DNA of 64,000 nucleotides, taken from assembly GCF_018732085.1 (NCBI RefSeq), contig NZ_CP076103.1, positions 3,720,001 through 3,784,000 on the forward strand, given 5' to 3'. The notes below the pieces were generated by a model. That model worked only from the letters and a program-made list of their open reading frames with translations, had not been told where the DNA came from and searched no databases. Made by a program: the position numbers and the translations under genes. Positions 62,534 to 64,000 of the stretch are shown one piece after another; the first letter of the stretch is position 1; each line of letters begins with the position of its first letter. Source of the stretch: Lysobacter capsici. Lineage in GTDB: Bacteria; Pseudomonadota; Gammaproteobacteria; Xanthomonadales; Xanthomonadaceae.

Positions 62534-62705
62534 ACGCGGCACTCCTTTCCTGCGATGGGGAACCCGCGCGGCGCGATATGCGACCGGCGGGTGTCGGGAG
62601 GTTCGAAACCGCACATAACCGGCGGGCGTATTCCCCTTGCGGGTGTTGTATTAGCCGCCCTCCCGACGCAGGTGAACGCGTCGCCATGCCTAACCATCAG
62701 ACATG

Positions 62706-62731
62706 AAAAACCCACCATTAACGAAGGTGGG
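62706..62731 (-). terminator. Probable terminator for the small-gene operon at the window end
   Basis: Minus strand: CCCACC, nine-base loop, GGTGGG, then TTTTT. It lies about 250 bases beyond the stop at 62983. The stem is only six pairs, so strength is moderate. Confidence 0.5.
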
Positions 62732-62859
62732 AACCGTTATGTGTGCGGGAGTTTCGACGCTCCTTGATTGCGACTTTGCGCAGGCTGCCAGCGACTGTAA
62801 ATCAGACAAGTCTTAGTCGATGTTCGTGGGTGGGCGGTGTCGCAAACGTGGCGCTCGGC

Positions 62860-62977
62860 GCGATCTGGAAGGTTCGCGGTCGCGACTTGCGGCGCTCCTA
62901 CAGGGCGAGACGCACATGCGTGCGATCTGGAGGGTTCGCGGCCGCGACTTACGGCGCGCCTACAGGGGGAGACGCAC
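62860..62977. repeat. Two direct copies of a GTAGGAG-type unit
   Basis: A 56-base unit (GCGATCTGGAAGGTTCGCGG...CTACAGGGCGAGACGCAC) at 62860 is repeated 62 bases later with a few changes. It contains one half of the CTGTAGGAGCG repeat family. It lies in the 449-base gap between two small genes, which otherwise holds only the terminator at 62706. Confidence 0.72.
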
Positions 62978-62982
62978 AGAAG

Positions 62983-63342
62983 TCAAACCAGCTTGATCTT
63001 GTCCAGCACCTTGTCGACCAGCCCCAGGAACTTGCTGACCGCTTTGATCACCGCGGTGATCTTGTTCGCGGTCGCGATGGCCGATTCGAGGTCGCTGGTC
63101 GCCGCGATCACGCTGCCCACTTCGGTGTCGATCTGGGCGCTGGTTTGCTTGAACAGCAGGCTGCCGCAGATCATCACGCGGAAGTTGATCTCGTGCATTT
63201 CGCGAACCAGGGCATCGGCTTCGTCCGCCGACTGCACCGTACCCAGACGATCCATCAGCGCTTCTTGTTGCGCGATCAGCGCCTTGTGCAGGCCCTTTAC
63301 GCCGGTGTTGATCTGGGGCGCGGTCGTTGCGGGGTTGTTCAT
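62983..63342 (-). CDS. Small helical protein of unknown function, 119 residues
   Basis: A 119-residue, predominantly helical protein with a polar first half (KALIAQQEALMDRLGTVQS) and an amphipathic Ala/Ile/Val-rich second half ending in KAVSKFLGLVDKVLDKIKLV. One Cys. No signal peptide. Its ATG overlaps the stop of the upstream gene (ATGA), so the two are translated together. No family recognised. Confidence 0.7.
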   Translation of the reverse strand: MNNPATTAPQINTGVKGLHKALIAQQEALMDRLGTVQSADEADALVREMHEINFRVMICGSLLFKQTSAQIDTEVGSVIAATSDLESAIATANKITAVIKAVSKFLGLVDKVLDKIKLV

Positions 63343-64000
63343 TGCGATGCTCCGTCATGCTTGGCCGCTTCTTCGCTGCGGGCTTGTTCGATCTGTTTTT
63401 GCCGATCGGCCCAGCGTGCGTGCTCCGCCTGCAAGATGCCCAGCAGATCGCGCGCCCCGTTGGCGCGCCCGGCCGCCAGCTCCGCGTGCGCGTCGGCCAG
63501 CAGGCCGAGGGATCGACGCAGCGACACCAGCGACAGATCGCGCGCATCGCGCTGATCGAGCGTGGCGACGTAACTCAGGCTGATCGCGCGTTTGTCGGCC
63601 TCGCTCTTGGCGCGCAGGAACGCCACCGACTTGCCGGCCAGGACCACCTGCCAGGAGCTTCGCACCGTGCCGCGAATGGCGTCGTCCTTGTTTTCGCCGA
63701 TGGCGGCCATCATGGTCTTGAACACGGCCTGGACGCCGGGATCGGCCTTGCGGATGGCCGCCATCGCGTCGCGCTCGGTCTTGATCTGCACCAGCAGGCC
63801 GCCGAGCGTCGAGAAGCCCGCCGCGACGCCGCTGGGCAGTTGCTCGTCGCTCACGGTGCCGATCGCTTCCCCGAGGCCGACGAGTTCGTCTTCCACGCCC
63901 GCCCGGATCTTCGGGTCCAGCAGGGCCTGAAGCGACTGTGCGTACGTGTCCATGAGCCCGAAGGCGCGATGCCATTTCTCGACGTCTTCCGGCGCCAGCA
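63339..64000 (-). CDS. Helical protein of unknown function (5' end outside window)
   Basis: At least 204 residues from the ATG at 63953, but the frame stays open with protein-like sequence (APEDVEKWHRAFGL) to the window edge, so the true start is probably beyond it. The protein is long-helical, with charged heptad-like stretches near the C-terminus (HARWADRQKQIEQARSEEAA). No signal peptide or known motif. It is coupled to the 119-residue gene downstream. Helical bundles like this occur in pore-forming toxin subunits and many other proteins; function not assignable. Confidence 0.7.
   Translation of the reverse strand, partial: LAPEDVEKWHRAFGLMDTYAQSLQALLDPKIRAGVEDELVGLGEAIGTVSDEQLPSGVAAGFSTLGGLLVQIKTERDAMAAIRKADPGVQAVFKTMMAAIGENKDDAIRGTVRSSWQVVLAGKSVAFLRAKSEADKRAISLSYVATLDQRDARDLSLVSLRRSLGLLADAHAELAAGRANGARDLLGILQAEHARWADRQKQIEQARSEEAAKHDGASQ

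Noticed and set aside
61709..62767. Long plus-strand open frame over the palindrome-rich block
   Set aside because: Its Lys/Ala repeats arise from translating the TTGCGCGCAAGG palindromes, and it covers the better-supported minus-strand gene at 62249-62533.

Overview
This is a 64 kb stretch of a high-G+C gammaproteobacterial chromosome, most like Lysobacter or another member of the Xanthomonadaceae. That assignment is an inference from three things: the his operon is preceded by a TrpR/YerC-like regulator, several REP-like repeat families of this group sit between genes, and the protein content fits (Tat-exported phospholipase C, poly-GlcNAc operon, GH92 mannosidase). Most of the window is ordinary dense coding sequence. 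The right end, from about 55.6 kb, is accessory in character.

Layout. 0-2.1 kb: the end of an HSD10-like short-chain dehydrogenase, the EF-P paralogue EfpL, a small exported protein and a GNAT acetyltransferase. 2.5-7 kb: a small unknown gene, an exported phospholipase C, a 1.1 kb repeat-rich gap and a NUDIX hydrolase. 7.2-10.4 kb: two adjacent APC amino-acid permeases. 10.5-12.9 kb: methionine-salvage genes mtnB, mtnD and mtnC, with a small opposing gene between the last two. 13.2-16.7 kb: an AroQ-like protein that has lost its catalytic residues, a YdeI-type protein and an exported metallophosphoesterase.

17.2-25.3 kb: a complete, translationally overlapping histidine operon (hisG-D-C-B-H-A-F-IE) behind a TrpR-family gene, with a 32-bp palindrome that looks like its operator. 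HisB carries an in-frame insertion of about 61 residues that appears to derive from an intergenic repeat. 25.5-32.4 kb: a 7TMR-DISM diguanylate cyclase, a 2OG-Fe(II) oxygenase, an enlarged histidine/phenylalanine-type ammonia-lyase, hisS and tRNA-Pro(CGG).

33.1-37.5 kb: a NodB-like deacetylase and NodC/HAS-like glycosyltransferase pair, divergent from a methyltransferase and an MFS exporter. 37.5-44.1 kb: a large secreted protein of unknown function, a four-copy array of a 125-bp repeat and a GH92 alpha-mannosidase. 44.4-51 kb: a pgaABCD poly-GlcNAc operon behind a perfect CRP/Clp-type site. Its PgaD is fused to a third membrane segment and a TonB C-terminal domain. 51-55.6 kb: a beta-helix protein without a signal peptide, a CocE/NonD hydrolase and a Cys-rich lipoprotein.

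55.9-60.4 kb: a 1498-residue protein with a PD-(D/E)XK nuclease-like N-terminus, a STAND-type P-loop NTPase and a long C-terminal sensor-like region, in DNA visibly poorer in G+C than its neighbours. This is the strongest candidate for an anti-phage (Avs-like) system in the window. 60.7-64 kb: small helical proteins of unknown function around a repetitive non-coding stretch; the last gene runs off the window edge.
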